A stretch of 63,939 bases of DNA, from positions 1 to 63,939 of the forward strand of contig JALGUJ010000043.1 in assembly GCA_029820945.1 (NCBI GenBank), in the 5' to 3' direction. The notes under the pieces were generated by a model, which saw only the letters and a list, made by a program, of their open reading frames with translations, was not told the origin of the DNA and made no database searches. Positions within the stretch are counted from its first letter, which is position 1. Each line of letters opens with the position of its first letter. Made by a program: the position numbers and the translations under genes. Source of the stretch: Candidatus Zipacnadia bacterium (GTDB lineage: Bacteria > Armatimonadota > Zipacnadia > Zipacnadales > UBA5352). Positions 55,002 through 63,939 of the stretch are shown one piece after another.

Positions 55002-55888
55002 TCCGGGTGGTCAGGCCGTGGCTGGGCGCGCTGGCCCTGGCTGTGTGCGCCCTCATCTGGCTGGCCGTCTTCGCCTGGAGCGTGGGCTTTGAGCCGGCCG
55101 CGGTCGTGAGCGGGCTGGCGCAGGGGGCGGCCACCGTGCGGCTCGAAGGGATCGGCATGGCGCTGCATCTCGAGGCCGCGGAGATGCACCGGGAGGCCGT
55201 CGCCCGACTGCGCCGCGCGGGTGCGGGCGAGGCGAGACTGCGCTCGGCGCGCTGGAGGATCGCCGGCGAGCTGCGCGCCGCGGCGCTCCTCGCCCAGGCC
55301 GGGGGCGACTTGGAGCTGGCCCAGTCCCTGCTGACCCGGGCGCTGCAGGCCGCGCCGGAGCGCGTCGATCTGCGCTGCATGCTCACCGAGCTGCGGGCGC
55401 GCGGGATGCCCCCCGGCGACCGGCGGATGGAGCTGTTGCGGCTGGCCTATCGCACCGATGCCGCGTGTGCCCATCTGCTGGTGGGAGAGAGCTTCCTCGA
55501 GACCGCGGACCTGCAGGCCGCCGAGGCCTACCTCACAAGGGCGGCGCGGGCGGAACCGCAGTGGGCCAGGGCGCACCTGACGCTGGCGAGGCTCTACCGG
55601 CGGTCGGGTCGCCGCGAGGATGCGCTGGCCGAGGCCCGAGCGGCGCTGGCCTGCGCCGACGGTCTGCGCGAGCGCATCGTCGCCACGGAGATGGTCCGCC
55701 TCACCGGCGGCACGGCTCCCGCGGCTTGGCGGGTTATTGCCGAGCACCTCTGGCACGGCTACCGGCACGTGGGGGTCCTCGTCCTGGCGCTGGTGCTGTT
55801 CGCCGTCCATCCGGCGATCGTGGCGCTGCTGCGCCGTGCGGTGGCGCGGCTACGGCGTCAGGAGAGCATGCCGGAGAGCGCCTCGTAG
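54998..55888 (+). CDS. TPR-repeat membrane protein
   Basis: 296 aa from GTG 54998, overlapping the dehydrogenase stop. Membrane helix near residues 5-28 (LGALALAVCALIWLAVFAW), then helical TPR-like repeats (ELAQSLLTRALQAAPERVD, QAAEAYLTRAARAEPQWARA, DALAEARAALACADGLRE), then a second membrane helix near residues 254-276 (VGVLVLALVLFAVHPAIVAL). With both ends in the membrane the TPR part would face one side of it. The TPR arrays suggest a protein-interaction role, possibly with the neighbouring surface polysaccharide genes. The last 31 bases overlap the convergent glycosyltransferase gene. No homologue function can be assigned. Confidence 0.75.
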   Translation: MIRVVRPWLGALALAVCALIWLAVFAWSVGFEPAAVVSGLAQGAATVRLEGIGMALHLEAAEMHREAVARLRRAGAGEARLRSARWRIAGELRAAALLAQAGGDLELAQSLLTRALQAAPERVDLRCMLTELRARGMPPGDRRMELLRLAYRTDAACAHLLVGESFLETADLQAAEAYLTRAARAEPQWARAHLTLARLYRRSGRREDALAEARAALACADGLRERIVATEMVRLTGGTAPAAWRVIAEHLWHGYRHVGVLVLALVLFAVHPAIVALLRRAVARLRRQESMPESAS

Positions 55889-56985
55889 AGCCTGTCAGCG
55901 ACCGCCTGGAGGCCGTACTGCTGCTCGACCCTTCGCAGGCCGTTACCCGCCAGCTCTGTGCGGTGGCCTGGGTCCTCGATCAGCCGCCGCAGCGCATGCG
56001 CGAGGTCATCGGTGCGGCGTTCTCGGAAGACAAGCCCCGAGCCCAGCTCCTCGATGAGCGTGGGGATGTTGCCCGAGCTGGAGCCGACAACCGGCACGCC
56101 GCAGGCAGCCGCCTCGATCAGCACCCGCCCGAACTGCTCCGTCCAGTTGGGCATGGTCCGGGAGGGCAGGACCAGGATGTCGAAGGCGTTGAGGTAGTCC
56201 GGCGCTGCGCTGTGCGGAACGGGCCCCGTGAGCACCACGCGGCCGGGCGGATGGCGCCGGCTCCACTCGCGCAGGGGCTCCGACAGGGGCCCGCCCCCGA
56301 CCAGCAGGACGCTCAGGTCCAGACCCCGGCGCCAGAGGGTCTCGGCGGCAGCCCGCAGGTCGCCCAGGCCCTTCTCCTCCGCCAGCCGGCCGAGGTAGCC
56401 GACCACGGTGCCCGAGAGGCCAAGCTCCTCCCGCAACTCAGCCTGATCGGTCGGCCGGAATAGACCGGTGTCCACGACGTGGGGGATGACGGCGATCTCA
56501 CCGGTGAACTGCTTGGCGCGAAGCACCTCGGCAACGGCCGGTGCCGACGGCAGCGCCAGCCGGGCGTAGTCGAGCGTCTGCCGCTCCACACGCGAGAAGG
56601 GCCAGGGGAAGCGTTTCACCAGGTTCTGCTCGGTCGCGAAGCACATGCGGTAGCCGCGCGGCCGGCAGATGCGCAGCACCTGCCAGGCCGGCAGGCTGTA
56701 GGGCTCCTCGTCGAGGTAGACCACGTCCGGGGCGAAATCGCGCAGCACCGGCGCGAGGCCGCGGTAGATGTGCAGACTGATCCTGCCTGAGCCGATGACG
56801 GGCAGCGGTCGGGGCTCGAAGAGCGCGGCCTGCATGGGCGCATAGTCCACGACCATGCCGGTGGAGGCGCGCCAGCGGCGCGGCGCGACCATCAGCATCT
56901 CGACCTGCGGGCGGCGGCACAGCTCGTTGAAGAGCCGCTGGTTGACGTCGATAACGCACGCATGGCTGATGACGGCGATCCTCAC
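55858..56985 (-). CDS. Glycosyltransferase family 4
   Basis: 375 aa, GT-B fold. The start ATG 56985 overlaps the upstream GT4 stop by four bases (ATGA). IAVISHACVIDVNQRLFNEL is an N-terminal GT4 domain with a first Rossmann segment. VVGYLGRLAEEKGLGDLRAA and VLLVGGGPLSEPLREW are the donor-domain motifs. TEQFGRVLIEAAACGVPVVG is the E-x7-E motif region of GT4 enzymes (EQFGRVLIEA). It transfers a sugar to a lipid-linked or polysaccharide acceptor in the cytoplasm. Its 3' end overlaps the convergent TPR gene by 31 bases. Confidence 0.92.
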   Translation of the reverse strand: MRIAVISHACVIDVNQRLFNELCRRPQVEMLMVAPRRWRASTGMVVDYAPMQAALFEPRPLPVIGSGRISLHIYRGLAPVLRDFAPDVVYLDEEPYSLPAWQVLRICRPRGYRMCFATEQNLVKRFPWPFSRVERQTLDYARLALPSAPAVAEVLRAKQFTGEIAVIPHVVDTGLFRPTDQAELREELGLSGTVVGYLGRLAEEKGLGDLRAAAETLWRRGLDLSVLLVGGGPLSEPLREWSRRHPPGRVVLTGPVPHSAAPDYLNAFDILVLPSRTMPNWTEQFGRVLIEAAACGVPVVGSSSGNIPTLIEELGSGLVFRERRTDDLAHALRRLIEDPGHRTELAGNGLRRVEQQYGLQAVADRLYEALSGMLS

Positions 56986-58199
56986 GATCTTCCACCGGCC
57001 TCGCGGCTGGCGTCCTCAGCGGATGTTGCCTGCAGGAAGATCTCTTCGATCTCCTCAGCCTGCCGATCCCACGAGAACCGCAGCGAGCGGCGGTGGACCT
57101 CGCCGCGCATGCGCTCGAGCATCGCTCGATCCCGGAACAGCTCGTCGAGCCGGGCGGCGATCTCGGCGGGTCGGCGCTCGATGAAGAAGCCGCTCCGGCC
57201 GTCCTCGATCAGGTCCAACGCCACGCCCGAGCGCGCGGCAAGCAGCGGCAGGCCGCACGCCGCCGCCTCCAGCACCACCAGGCCGAAGGGCTCGATAGGG
57301 TAAGGGTGTACGAGGCAGTCGGCCATGGCGAAGTAGTCCTGCGGGCGATGCACGTGGGGGACGAAGGTGACCCGGTCCGCCACTGAATGCTCCGATGCCA
57401 TCGCCTCAAACCGCTCGCGAGGCCCCTCGCCCACGACCACCAGCCGCCAGGGCTCCTCGCCGGCGGCCAGCGCCTCGACGGTCTCGGCAAGACCCTTCTC
57501 GAACCACAGTCCGCCCATGAAGAGCGCGACGAAGTCGTCGTCGGCCAGAGCCAGCTCAGAGCGGATGCGCGGCCGTGCCTCCGCGCGCAGCTCCGGGCTG
57601 AAGACGTCGTGATCGACGCCGTTGCGCGCAATGCGTATCTCCTGGGGCATGAGGCCGTACTCGCGGACGAAGTAGTCCCGCACGCTGAGCGAGACCGCGA
57701 TCACCCGGCCCCGGCAGCGCAGGGCCGCGCCCCTCTCCAGCGCGGCGAAGATCGCGTCGCGAACGCACTCCCATGCGTGGCGCCAGGCCGGCTTGAGCCT
57801 GAACCGCCGCTGCATCTGCGCGCGCAGCCGGTGCCGGTCTCGGTGGACGGTATGCGCCAGCACCCAGCTCTGGACCAGGGTGTTGCCGCCCTGAGAGAGC
57901 ACGATGTCGTAGTCGCTCGGGTGGATGGTGAGCGAGGAGGAGAGAGTGAACCAGAGCGCGCGGACTCCCGGCGGCGCGGGCAGGGCCCTGATTCGGTGCA
58001 CGGTGATGCCGGTCAGGTCGATGTCGCGGACGGTGTGGCAGAAGAGGTGGACATCGTGTCGGCGGGCAAGGCGGGGCGCGAGCTCGGCCAGAACCCGCTC
58101 CTGGCCACCACCGAGGCCGACGTCCTCAATTACGAGGGCGATGCGCAATCTGGGCGAATCCCGGCGTCCACCGCCGCTCTTGGGGCTGCTCCCAGGCAT
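56982..58199 (-). CDS. Glycosyltransferase family 4
   Basis: 405 aa from ATG 58199. N-terminal domain RIALVIEDVGLGGGQERVLA (acceptor domain with G-G-x-E-R), middle VSLSVRDYFVREYG and ARNGVDHDVFSPE. Donor domain VALFMGGLWFEKGLAETVEAL, and PIEPFGLVVLEAAACGLPLL with the E-P-F-G-x-V-x-L-E-A signature. A basic, Ser/Pro-rich N-terminal 17 residues precede the domain. First gene of an ATGA-overlap pair with the second GT4 on the minus strand; the O-antigen ligase-like gene lies 36 bases upstream. Probable role: assembly of a cell-surface oligosaccharide repeat unit. Confidence 0.93.
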   Translation of the reverse strand: MPGSSPKSGGGRRDSPRLRIALVIEDVGLGGGQERVLAELAPRLARRHDVHLFCHTVRDIDLTGITVHRIRALPAPPGVRALWFTLSSSLTIHPSDYDIVLSQGGNTLVQSWVLAHTVHRDRHRLRAQMQRRFRLKPAWRHAWECVRDAIFAALERGAALRCRGRVIAVSLSVRDYFVREYGLMPQEIRIARNGVDHDVFSPELRAEARPRIRSELALADDDFVALFMGGLWFEKGLAETVEALAAGEEPWRLVVVGEGPRERFEAMASEHSVADRVTFVPHVHRPQDYFAMADCLVHPYPIEPFGLVVLEAAACGLPLLAARSGVALDLIEDGRSGFFIERRPAEIAARLDELFRDRAMLERMRGEVHRRSLRFSWDRQAEEIEEIFLQATSAEDASREAGGRS

Positions 58200-58235
58200 T
58201 CTCTTCCCATCGGGTCTGGCGTGGCGGTCCCATGA

Positions 58236-59735
58236 CTAGCCGGACTGCCGAAGGGCCTGGAGCGCCGCCTCACGCGTTGGCGCGTGTACCCCCTGCTCCT
58301 CAGCCTCAATCTCCGGCAGTCGCATGGCGATGGCGACGTAGCACCAGAACAGGATCGCCTCCGGCCACCCGTACAGGGCGGCGCCGACCAGCAGTCTTAA
58401 CAGCATGCTGGTGCAGGCCGCGAGGATCGCGGCCAGGAGCCATCTGTCGCGCGCCTGCTGCGCAACACGGTATGACTGGAAGGCGAGCCGCATGGCCGTG
58501 AAGAGCATCCACAGGTACAGCAGAAAGCCGGGGATGCCGAGCTCGATGAGGCAGCGCGCGTACTCGTTCTCGGCCCACGGCGTGCGGCTCTCGGGCGCCA
58601 GGTCATGGACGCTCACGGTGCTGTAGAGCATTCGGCCGCGGCCAGCCCCGGTGGCGATACCGCCGCCGAGCGGGTAGTTGGGCCACCAGTGCACCGCCTT
58701 CCCCCACTGCGCCATGATCCGGTGCTGCGTTCTCCTCGGCTGCGTGAAGACGGTGTTAAGTCGCTCCAGTGCCGCACCACCGGTAATCTGGTCCACCTGC
58801 CAGACCGCGACGTAGCCGACGAGGATCGCCAGGAGCACGAGGCCTGGTTGGCGGATGAGGCCCAGCAGCACGAGGACCGCGGCGGCGGCCGATCCGTAGG
58901 CGTTGCGGACCGCCGTGATCAGCAGCGCGATCACCAGCAGAGGCATGCCCACGACGGCCAGGCCCTGCAGCACGCGCCGATCCCGGAAGTACGCCATGGC
59001 GCCGACGCACAGCAGCAGCGCCATCACCGCCGAGCCCGCGAAACCGTGCGGTGAGATGAAGGTCGAGGGGGGCCGCAGCTCGACCTTGTACTCCGGCGTC
59101 GCGTACTGCGCCTTCTTGTAGACGTCGAATCCGGGCCCCAGGTTGAAGAGATGATCAAAGCCGATGTGATACTGCAGGATGCCGTACGCGGTGAGTGGTA
59201 TCATCAGCACGATGACGAAGATCAGGAACCGCTCGACATGCTTGCGGCTCCGCATGTAGTCGTAGGTGAGGAAGAAGACGGGCAGCCAGATGATCCACAC
59301 GCGCAGGCCCGCGAGGGCCATGATCAAGCTTGCATTGCGCGCATTCAGAAGCTGCACGATGCACCACATGACGAAGAAGATAATCGGCACGCCCATCGGG
59401 TGCCACATAGACTTGCGGCGATGGCCCAGGACGCTCAGCCACCCCCAACGCAGGATGCAGATGGCGACGATGTAGTCTTTCAGAAGCTGGGTGTGCCATC
59501 CGGGGCTGAGACCTTTCAGGAAGCCGTCCAGACTGGCCGCGGTGATGAGCGCGAGGATACCGAACTCCAGCGACGACAGAGCGGCTACGGTGAGGACGGT
59601 GAAGACCATGACGAAGACCGCCACGTCGAAGCCGCCCACATGAGCGATGATGACCAGCGTGACGGCGCTGAGTATCCCCACCGGCAGCAGGATGGCGGAT
59701 AGCACGGTGCTCGTGGTTGTCCGAATCCTCGGCAT
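58236..59735 (-). CDS. O-antigen ligase/polymerase-like (WaaL/Wzy family) membrane protein
   Basis: 499 aa with about 10-12 transmembrane helices, for example VLSAILLPVGILSAVTLVII, GVPIIFFVMWCIVQLL and FLIFVIVLMIPLTAYGILQY. A large periplasmic-type loop lies in the second half (RIMAQWGKAVHWWPNYPLGG to TPWAENEYARCLIELG), including the G-x-G-I and the E-N-E-Y-x-R-x-L-I-E-L-G-I-P-G-F pattern typical of the Wzy_C/O-antigen ligase family. It polymerises repeat units or transfers them to a lipid core. It sits with two GT4 genes and a GT2 gene on the same strand, forming a small polysaccharide cluster. Gene is complete. Confidence 0.85.
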   Translation of the reverse strand: MPRIRTTTSTVLSAILLPVGILSAVTLVIIAHVGGFDVAVFVMVFTVLTVAALSSLEFGILALITAASLDGFLKGLSPGWHTQLLKDYIVAICILRWGWLSVLGHRRKSMWHPMGVPIIFFVMWCIVQLLNARNASLIMALAGLRVWIIWLPVFFLTYDYMRSRKHVERFLIFVIVLMIPLTAYGILQYHIGFDHLFNLGPGFDVYKKAQYATPEYKVELRPPSTFISPHGFAGSAVMALLLCVGAMAYFRDRRVLQGLAVVGMPLLVIALLITAVRNAYGSAAAAVLVLLGLIRQPGLVLLAILVGYVAVWQVDQITGGAALERLNTVFTQPRRTQHRIMAQWGKAVHWWPNYPLGGGIATGAGRGRMLYSTVSVHDLAPESRTPWAENEYARCLIELGIPGFLLYLWMLFTAMRLAFQSYRVAQQARDRWLLAAILAACTSMLLRLLVGAALYGWPEAILFWCYVAIAMRLPEIEAEEQGVHAPTREAALQALRQSG

Positions 59736-59864
59736 CCGCCGTCACTCTCTTGGCCTCGCGCACCGGTGCAAGATGTCCCCCTACGGGCGTGGTCGGCCCT
59801 CAGACTACACCGAGCGGTCCCCGAAGGCAAGAGTCGGCTCGCGCCCGGCGCATGGACGCCCGGC

Positions 59865-60845
59865 TCAGCCCGGGGGGCCCGCGTGCGAGGCATTCATGCG
59901 GCGCAGCGTGGCGCATCCCCCGACCAGCCCCCGCACCGCCGTGAGCCAGCGTCGCGCCGCCAGCCCGTGCTCGACCGGGAGGCGGGCGAGCATGCGCAGA
60001 AGCCCGTAGCGCTGGTCCTGCCCCACCGCGAGCGCGAAGAGCAGGAAGGCGAGCCGGCGTGGGCCGGCGAGATGCTTGCACATCACGTATGCCCAGTCGT
60101 GAGCGTCGGCGTACATCTCCTCATCGCGTCCGGGCTGCCGCGCGAAGCCCGTGGCACGCGGCGCGGGATAGTGGTGCACAGACGCATGGGGGTCATAGAT
60201 GAGCCTCCCGCCCCCCCGTCGGGCGGTCAGGGAGACGTCGGTGTCGGTCAGGTGCGCGCCGATGATGTTGCGGTCAAAACCCTCCAGCACCTCGCGCCGG
60301 AAGCTCATGTTGGCGCCCTTGAGATGATCTACCTCGACGGGCTCGTCGAATCCCGGCTGGTGATGGTTGCCGATCATCCTGCCGTACCAGGTGATGCGGC
60401 CCACATTGCTGCTGGGCTCGGCCGAGATGGTGTCGCCGTGGTGGACGATGTCGCGCCCTCCGACGCCCACCACGGTCGGGTCACCATAATGGGACAGCAG
60501 CCGCCCCAGCCACTGCTCCGTCGGCCTGGTGTCATCGTCGATGAAGCAGATGACGTCACCGCGCGCCAACTGCAGGCCGGCGTTGGTGGCCGCCGCCTGG
60601 CCGGGAGCCGAGACGTGTGCAATGTCCACGAGTTGTGCGTGCTCGGCGTTGTCCAACCATTGCCGCAGTCGGCTGCGGGACTGCTCGTCGGTGTCGTGCA
60701 GGACCACGACGATCTGGTCGGGCAGCCGCGTCCCCCTGCAGATGGCATCGAGGCAGCGCAGAAGCGCATCGGGGCGGCGGTAGCTGGGCACGAGTAAGGT
60801 GGCTGTCGGTCCACGCTCCCCGCTCCAGCAATCAGGCTGGGTCAT
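59865..60845 (-). CDS. Glycosyltransferase family 2
   Basis: 326 aa from ATG 60845 (ribosome site GGAGAAGGGG); the longer frame upstream is not credible. GT-A fold: TATLLVPSYRRPDALLRCLD, then VSAPGQAAATNAGLQLARGD and the metal-binding VICFIDDDTRPTEQW (D-D-D). VDHLKGANMSFRREVLEGFD and the later TDTDVSLTARRG (acceptor/catalytic Asp region) complete it. It adds a sugar from an activated donor, here probably in surface polysaccharide assembly, given the O-antigen ligase-like gene 129 bases downstream. It sits directly after uvrA on the same strand (40-base gap). Confidence 0.93.
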   Translation of the reverse strand: MTQPDCWSGERGPTATLLVPSYRRPDALLRCLDAICRGTRLPDQIVVVLHDTDEQSRSRLRQWLDNAEHAQLVDIAHVSAPGQAAATNAGLQLARGDVICFIDDDTRPTEQWLGRLLSHYGDPTVVGVGGRDIVHHGDTISAEPSSNVGRITWYGRMIGNHHQPGFDEPVEVDHLKGANMSFRREVLEGFDRNIIGAHLTDTDVSLTARRGGGRLIYDPHASVHHYPAPRATGFARQPGRDEEMYADAHDWAYVMCKHLAGPRRLAFLLFALAVGQDQRYGLLRMLARLPVEHGLAARRWLTAVRGLVGGCATLRRMNASHAGPPG

Positions 60846-60885
60846 GCGACTGTGCCCCTTCTCCGCCGGCTGCCATAGCGGTCCA

Positions 60886-63735
60886 TCAGGAGCTCGCGGC
60901 GGACAGCGCGGCATTCTCCAGCGCCTCGCGCAGGAAGCGGCCCGTGACCGAGGGCTTGCACTCGGCGACCTCTTCCGGCGTGCCGGAGGCGACGACCCGG
61001 CCGCCGTGCTCGCCGCCTCCCGGCCCCAGGTCGATGATGTAGTCGGCGCACTTGATGACCTCGAGGTTGTGCTCGATCACCAGCACCGTGTTCGCCGCCG
61101 CGACCAGCTCGTCCAGTACGTCGAGCAACCGGGCGATATCGGCAAAGTGCAGGCCGGTCGTGGGCTCGTCGAGGAGGTAGAGAGTGTGTCCGCTCTCCGG
61201 GCGAGCCAGCTCGCGCGCGAGCTTCAGCCGCTGCGCCTCTCCGCCCGACAGCGTGGTCGCGGGCTGGCCGAGCTTGAGGTAGCCCAGCCCCACGCTCTGC
61301 AATGTGTCCAGGATGCGGTGGACCTTGGGGACGTTCTGGAACACCTCCATCGCCTCGGTCACGGTCAGGTCGAGCACTTCGGCGATGGTCTTGCCCTTGT
61401 ATCGTATCTGCAGCGTCTCGCGGTTGTAGCGGGTGCCGCCGCATTCGTCGCAGTCCACGTACACGTCGGGGAGCATGTGCATCTCGACGGCGCGCACGCC
61501 GGTGCCCTGGCAGGCCTCGCAGCGCCCGCCGGAGACGTTGAAGCTGAAGCGGCCCGGCTCGTAGCCGCGCATGCGCGCCTCCGGCACCTGCGCGAACAGC
61601 TCCCGGATCGGCGCCATGACCCGCGAGTAGGTCGCCGGATTCGACCGAGGCGTGCGGCCGATGGGCTCCTGGTCGATGCTCACCACGCGCTCCAGATGCT
61701 CCCAGCCGGTTATCTCGCGGTGCTGGCCCGGGGCGTCGAGCGAGCGATGCAGGCGCCGGCGCAGCGCCTTGTAGAGGATGTCGTGCACCAGCGTGCTCTT
61801 GCCCGAGCCCGAGACTCCCGTCACGCATGTGAAGGTCCCCAGCGGGATCTCCACGTCGATCTCGCGGAGGTTGTACTGCGCCGCACCCAGCACACGGAGC
61901 CGGTTACCGGTTCCCGAACGACGCTCTTCAGGAACGGGGATGATCCGGCGCCCCGACAGGTAGCGGCCGGTGAGCGAATCATCGGAGGCGAGAAGGCCGT
62001 CGACGTCGCCGGAGTAGACGATCCGCCCTCCATTCACGCCCGGCCCCGGTCCGAAGTCCACCACGTGGTCGGCCCGCAGGATCGTCTGCGCATCGTGCTC
62101 GACTACGATGACCGTGTTGCCCAGGTCGCGCAGGCGCTCGAGCATGTCCAGCAGATGGCCCTGGTCCACCGGGTGCAGCCCGATGCTGGGCTCGTCGAGG
62201 ATGTAGAGGATCCCGGCCAGCCCGGAGCCGAGCTGCGTGGCGAGGTGGAGCCGCTGCGCCTCCCCGCCGGCCAGCGACGGCGCCGTGCGGTCGAGGGTAA
62301 GGTACCCCACGCCAACCTCGATCATGAATCGCAGCCTGGCGCGGATCTCGTCGAGCAGCTCGCCGCAGAGCTCGGCGTCGGTCTCGGGCAGCTCGAGATG
62401 CTCGAAGAACTCTGATGCCTGCTCGGTGGTCATCCGGGTGACTTCCGGCAGCGTCCTGCCTGCGACCCGCACAGCGCGCGCCTCCGGCCGCAGCCGGTCC
62501 CCCTGGCACTCGGGGCATGGCAGCGGGGCGAAGAAGCGGTCGTAGAAGGCCTTCTGGCCGGAGGAGTTGGTGTCGCGGTAGCGCCGCTGGCTGGCCGGGA
62601 CCAGTCCCTCGAACTGCTTGGCGTACTCAAAGCGCTTGCCGCCCCGTGTCTGGTAGTGGAAGGTGATCTCCTCATCGGTTCCGTACAGGATGACCTCGCG
62701 CGCGTGCTCAGGCAGGTCGCGCCACGGCGTGCTTAGGTCGAAGTCGTAGTTCTCGGCCAGGCCCTCCAGAATGTGCCGGACGTGACGGGTCTGCACGTCA
62801 CCGTAGATCTCCAGAGCGCCGTCGAGGATGGACTTGGAGGGGTCCGCGATGAGCCGGTCGGGGTCGAGGCCGCGCTGGGTCCCCAGGCCGTTGCAAGCCG
62901 GGCACATGCCCACAGGGCTGTTGAACGAGAACATGGCCGGGACCAGCTCCGGGTAGGCGATCCCGCACTCGGGGCAGGAGAAGCGCGTGGACAGCCGCAT
63001 GTCCTCCCCGTCCACGATATCGACGACAACCACCCCCTCGCCCTGCTTCAGAGCGGTCTCGACCGAGTCCGTCACCCGCGAGCGGATGCCGTCCTTGACG
63101 ACGAGTCGGTCTACCACCACCTCGACCTCACTCACGTCCTCCGGGGGGTCGGAGAGGCCGGTCGAGATGTCGTGCACCGCACCGTTGATGCGCATGCGGA
63201 CGAAGCCCTGGCGGCGCGCATCGCGCGTCAGTTCGACCAGCGGCTGGCCCTCGGACCGCTCCACCGGCGCGAGAATGCGCACCCGTGTGCCCTCCTGCAG
63301 CGCCATGACCCGGTCCACGATCTGCTGGGCCGTGTGGGCCTTGACGGGCCTGCCGCAGCGGTAGCAGAAGACCTGCCCGGCCCGAGCGTAGAGCACGCGC
63401 AGGTAGTCGTGAATGTCGGTGATCGTTGCCACCGTGGAGCGCTGATTGCCCGACGAGGAGCGCTGGTCGATGGCGATGGCTGGGGACAGCCCTTCTACGT
63501 GATCGACCTGCGGACGCTGCATATTTGAGAAGAACTGGCGGGCATAGGTGGAGAGTGATTCCACGTACCGCCTCTGGCCTTCTGCGTATATCGTGTCGAG
63601 CGCAAGCGAAGTCTTGCCCGAGCCGCTGACTCCGGTGAATACGGTGAACCTGTTCCGCGGCAGCTCGAGATCGACGCTCTTGAGGTTATGCTCTCTCGCA
63701 CCGTAGACACGGATATTGTCGTCGGAAGCCGCCAT
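60886..63735 (-). CDS. uvrA: Excinuclease ABC subunit A
   Basis: 949 aa from ATG 63735; the longer in-frame start at 63807 overlaps the promoter. Two ABC ATPase halves: VFTGVSGSGKTSLALDTIYA (first Walker A), ERRYVESLSTYARQF-type block (RRYVESLSTYARQF), GEAQRLHLATQLGSGL, then VTGVSGSGKSTLVHDILYKA, GGRCEACQGTG zinc region, SGGEAQRLKLARELA and LYLLDEPTTGLHF. The UvrB-binding and zinc-binding insertions (CPECGIAYPELVPAMFSFN; CDECGG) are present. Damage-recognition subunit of nucleotide excision repair, acting with UvrB and UvrC, neither of which is here. Its own promoter lies at 63779-63807. Confidence 0.97.
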   Translation of the reverse strand: MAASDDNIRVYGAREHNLKSVDLELPRNRFTVFTGVSGSGKTSLALDTIYAEGQRRYVESLSTYARQFFSNMQRPQVDHVEGLSPAIAIDQRSSSGNQRSTVATITDIHDYLRVLYARAGQVFCYRCGRPVKAHTAQQIVDRVMALQEGTRVRILAPVERSEGQPLVELTRDARRQGFVRMRINGAVHDISTGLSDPPEDVSEVEVVVDRLVVKDGIRSRVTDSVETALKQGEGVVVVDIVDGEDMRLSTRFSCPECGIAYPELVPAMFSFNSPVGMCPACNGLGTQRGLDPDRLIADPSKSILDGALEIYGDVQTRHVRHILEGLAENYDFDLSTPWRDLPEHAREVILYGTDEEITFHYQTRGGKRFEYAKQFEGLVPASQRRYRDTNSSGQKAFYDRFFAPLPCPECQGDRLRPEARAVRVAGRTLPEVTRMTTEQASEFFEHLELPETDAELCGELLDEIRARLRFMIEVGVGYLTLDRTAPSLAGGEAQRLHLATQLGSGLAGILYILDEPSIGLHPVDQGHLLDMLERLRDLGNTVIVVEHDAQTILRADHVVDFGPGPGVNGGRIVYSGDVDGLLASDDSLTGRYLSGRRIIPVPEERRSGTGNRLRVLGAAQYNLREIDVEIPLGTFTCVTGVSGSGKSTLVHDILYKALRRRLHRSLDAPGQHREITGWEHLERVVSIDQEPIGRTPRSNPATYSRVMAPIRELFAQVPEARMRGYEPGRFSFNVSGGRCEACQGTGVRAVEMHMLPDVYVDCDECGGTRYNRETLQIRYKGKTIAEVLDLTVTEAMEVFQNVPKVHRILDTLQSVGLGYLKLGQPATTLSGGEAQRLKLARELARPESGHTLYLLDEPTTGLHFADIARLLDVLDELVAAANTVLVIEHNLEVIKCADYIIDLGPGGGEHGGRVVASGTPEEVAECKPSVTGRFLREALENAALSAASS

Positions 63736-63778
63736 TGTGGTGCTTTGCCACCTCCGCAGCCGGTTGCGGTGACTTGTC

Positions 63779-63807
63779 ATTGTACCTCGCTTGCGCGCGA
63801 AGGTCAA
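63779..63807 (-). promoter_or_regulatory. Sigma-70-type promoter of uvrA
   Basis: On the minus strand: TTGACC (63807-63802), 17-base spacer, TACAAT (63784-63779). Start near 63772, giving a leader of about 36 bases before ATG 63735. No SOS-type (LexA) operator recognised by eye. The rest of 63736-63939 shows nothing I can name. Confidence 0.7.
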
Positions 63808-63939
63808 TTCAACTCGCGCCGAAGGCCAGGAGCATCGGTTTTAGGTTATGCGAGTTTTTCTGTTGTTGAGGCAGGTACTCGTGTCTAGGTTTGCGAACAT
63901 ACTCATGTGCGCAGCGATCGAATGGCGCAATGGCAGCTT

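Overview
The window is 64 kb of uniformly high-G+C bacterial chromosome with no rRNA, tRNA, CRISPR array or phage block that I could see. Two adjacent prepilin-like genes have the [19 protein letters not shown] leader and the C-terminal H-X9-DG signature. Together with a DUF4091 lipoprotein, a PL22-type lyase, giant modular surface proteins and scattered sugar-metabolism genes, they suggest Armatimonadota or a neighbouring phylum (Planctomycetota-like genomes share some of these traits). This assignment is inference, and the contig looks like a metagenome assembly.

Layout. 1-9 kb: polysaccharide-related genes (5'-cut GH26-like hydrolase, DUF4091 protein), two prepilin genes (one broken), a small secreted protein, then a DegT aminotransferase translationally coupled to a secreted FG-GAP propeller. 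9-17 kb: housekeeping genes pgeF, nadB and an oxidoreductase, then the phoH / 7TM-HD / ybeY / dgkA-PAP2 operon behind a recognisable promoter. 17-25 kb: an epimerase, a sugar nucleotidyltransferase and a GHMP kinase that could form a nucleotide-sugar route. They are interrupted by a three-module QueG-like iron-sulfur protein and a visibly lower-GC DUF3800 gene; an M14 peptidase follows. 25-30 kb: ligA, a VanZ-thioredoxin reading frame, a DegP/HtrA protease and a broken ogt. 30-48 kb: an M6-like metalloprotease of 2122 aa, a 3157-aa repeat protein, a small lipoprotein and a PQQ-type propeller. The two giant proteins share the same C-terminal architecture of about 650 residues. 48-56 kb: folP, 5-formyl-THF cyclo-ligase, oligogalacturonide-lyase-like propeller, HPS-RraA fusion, panE-like reductase, a decayed methyltetrahydrofolate methyltransferase, a zinc alcohol dehydrogenase and a TPR membrane protein, almost all overlapping or within a few bases. 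56-64 kb, minus strand: two GT4 glycosyltransferases, an O-antigen ligase/polymerase-like protein, a GT2 glycosyltransferase and uvrA.

The main points for follow-up are: the shared C-terminal module of the two giant proteins, which may be a sorting or anchoring device; the triple-module iron-sulfur protein; the VanZ-Trx and DgkA-PAP2 fusions; and an unusual number of broken genes in one window (prepilin, ogt, methyltransferase, and possibly the phoH N-terminus), which are either real decay or assembly indels.

No gene-free stretch exceeds about 290 bases. The larger gaps (4910-5193, 5845-6042, 17025-17244, 18295-18540, 30092-30324, 36694-36895, 48139-48375, 63736-63939) hold promoters or hairpins where listed; otherwise I see nothing in them.
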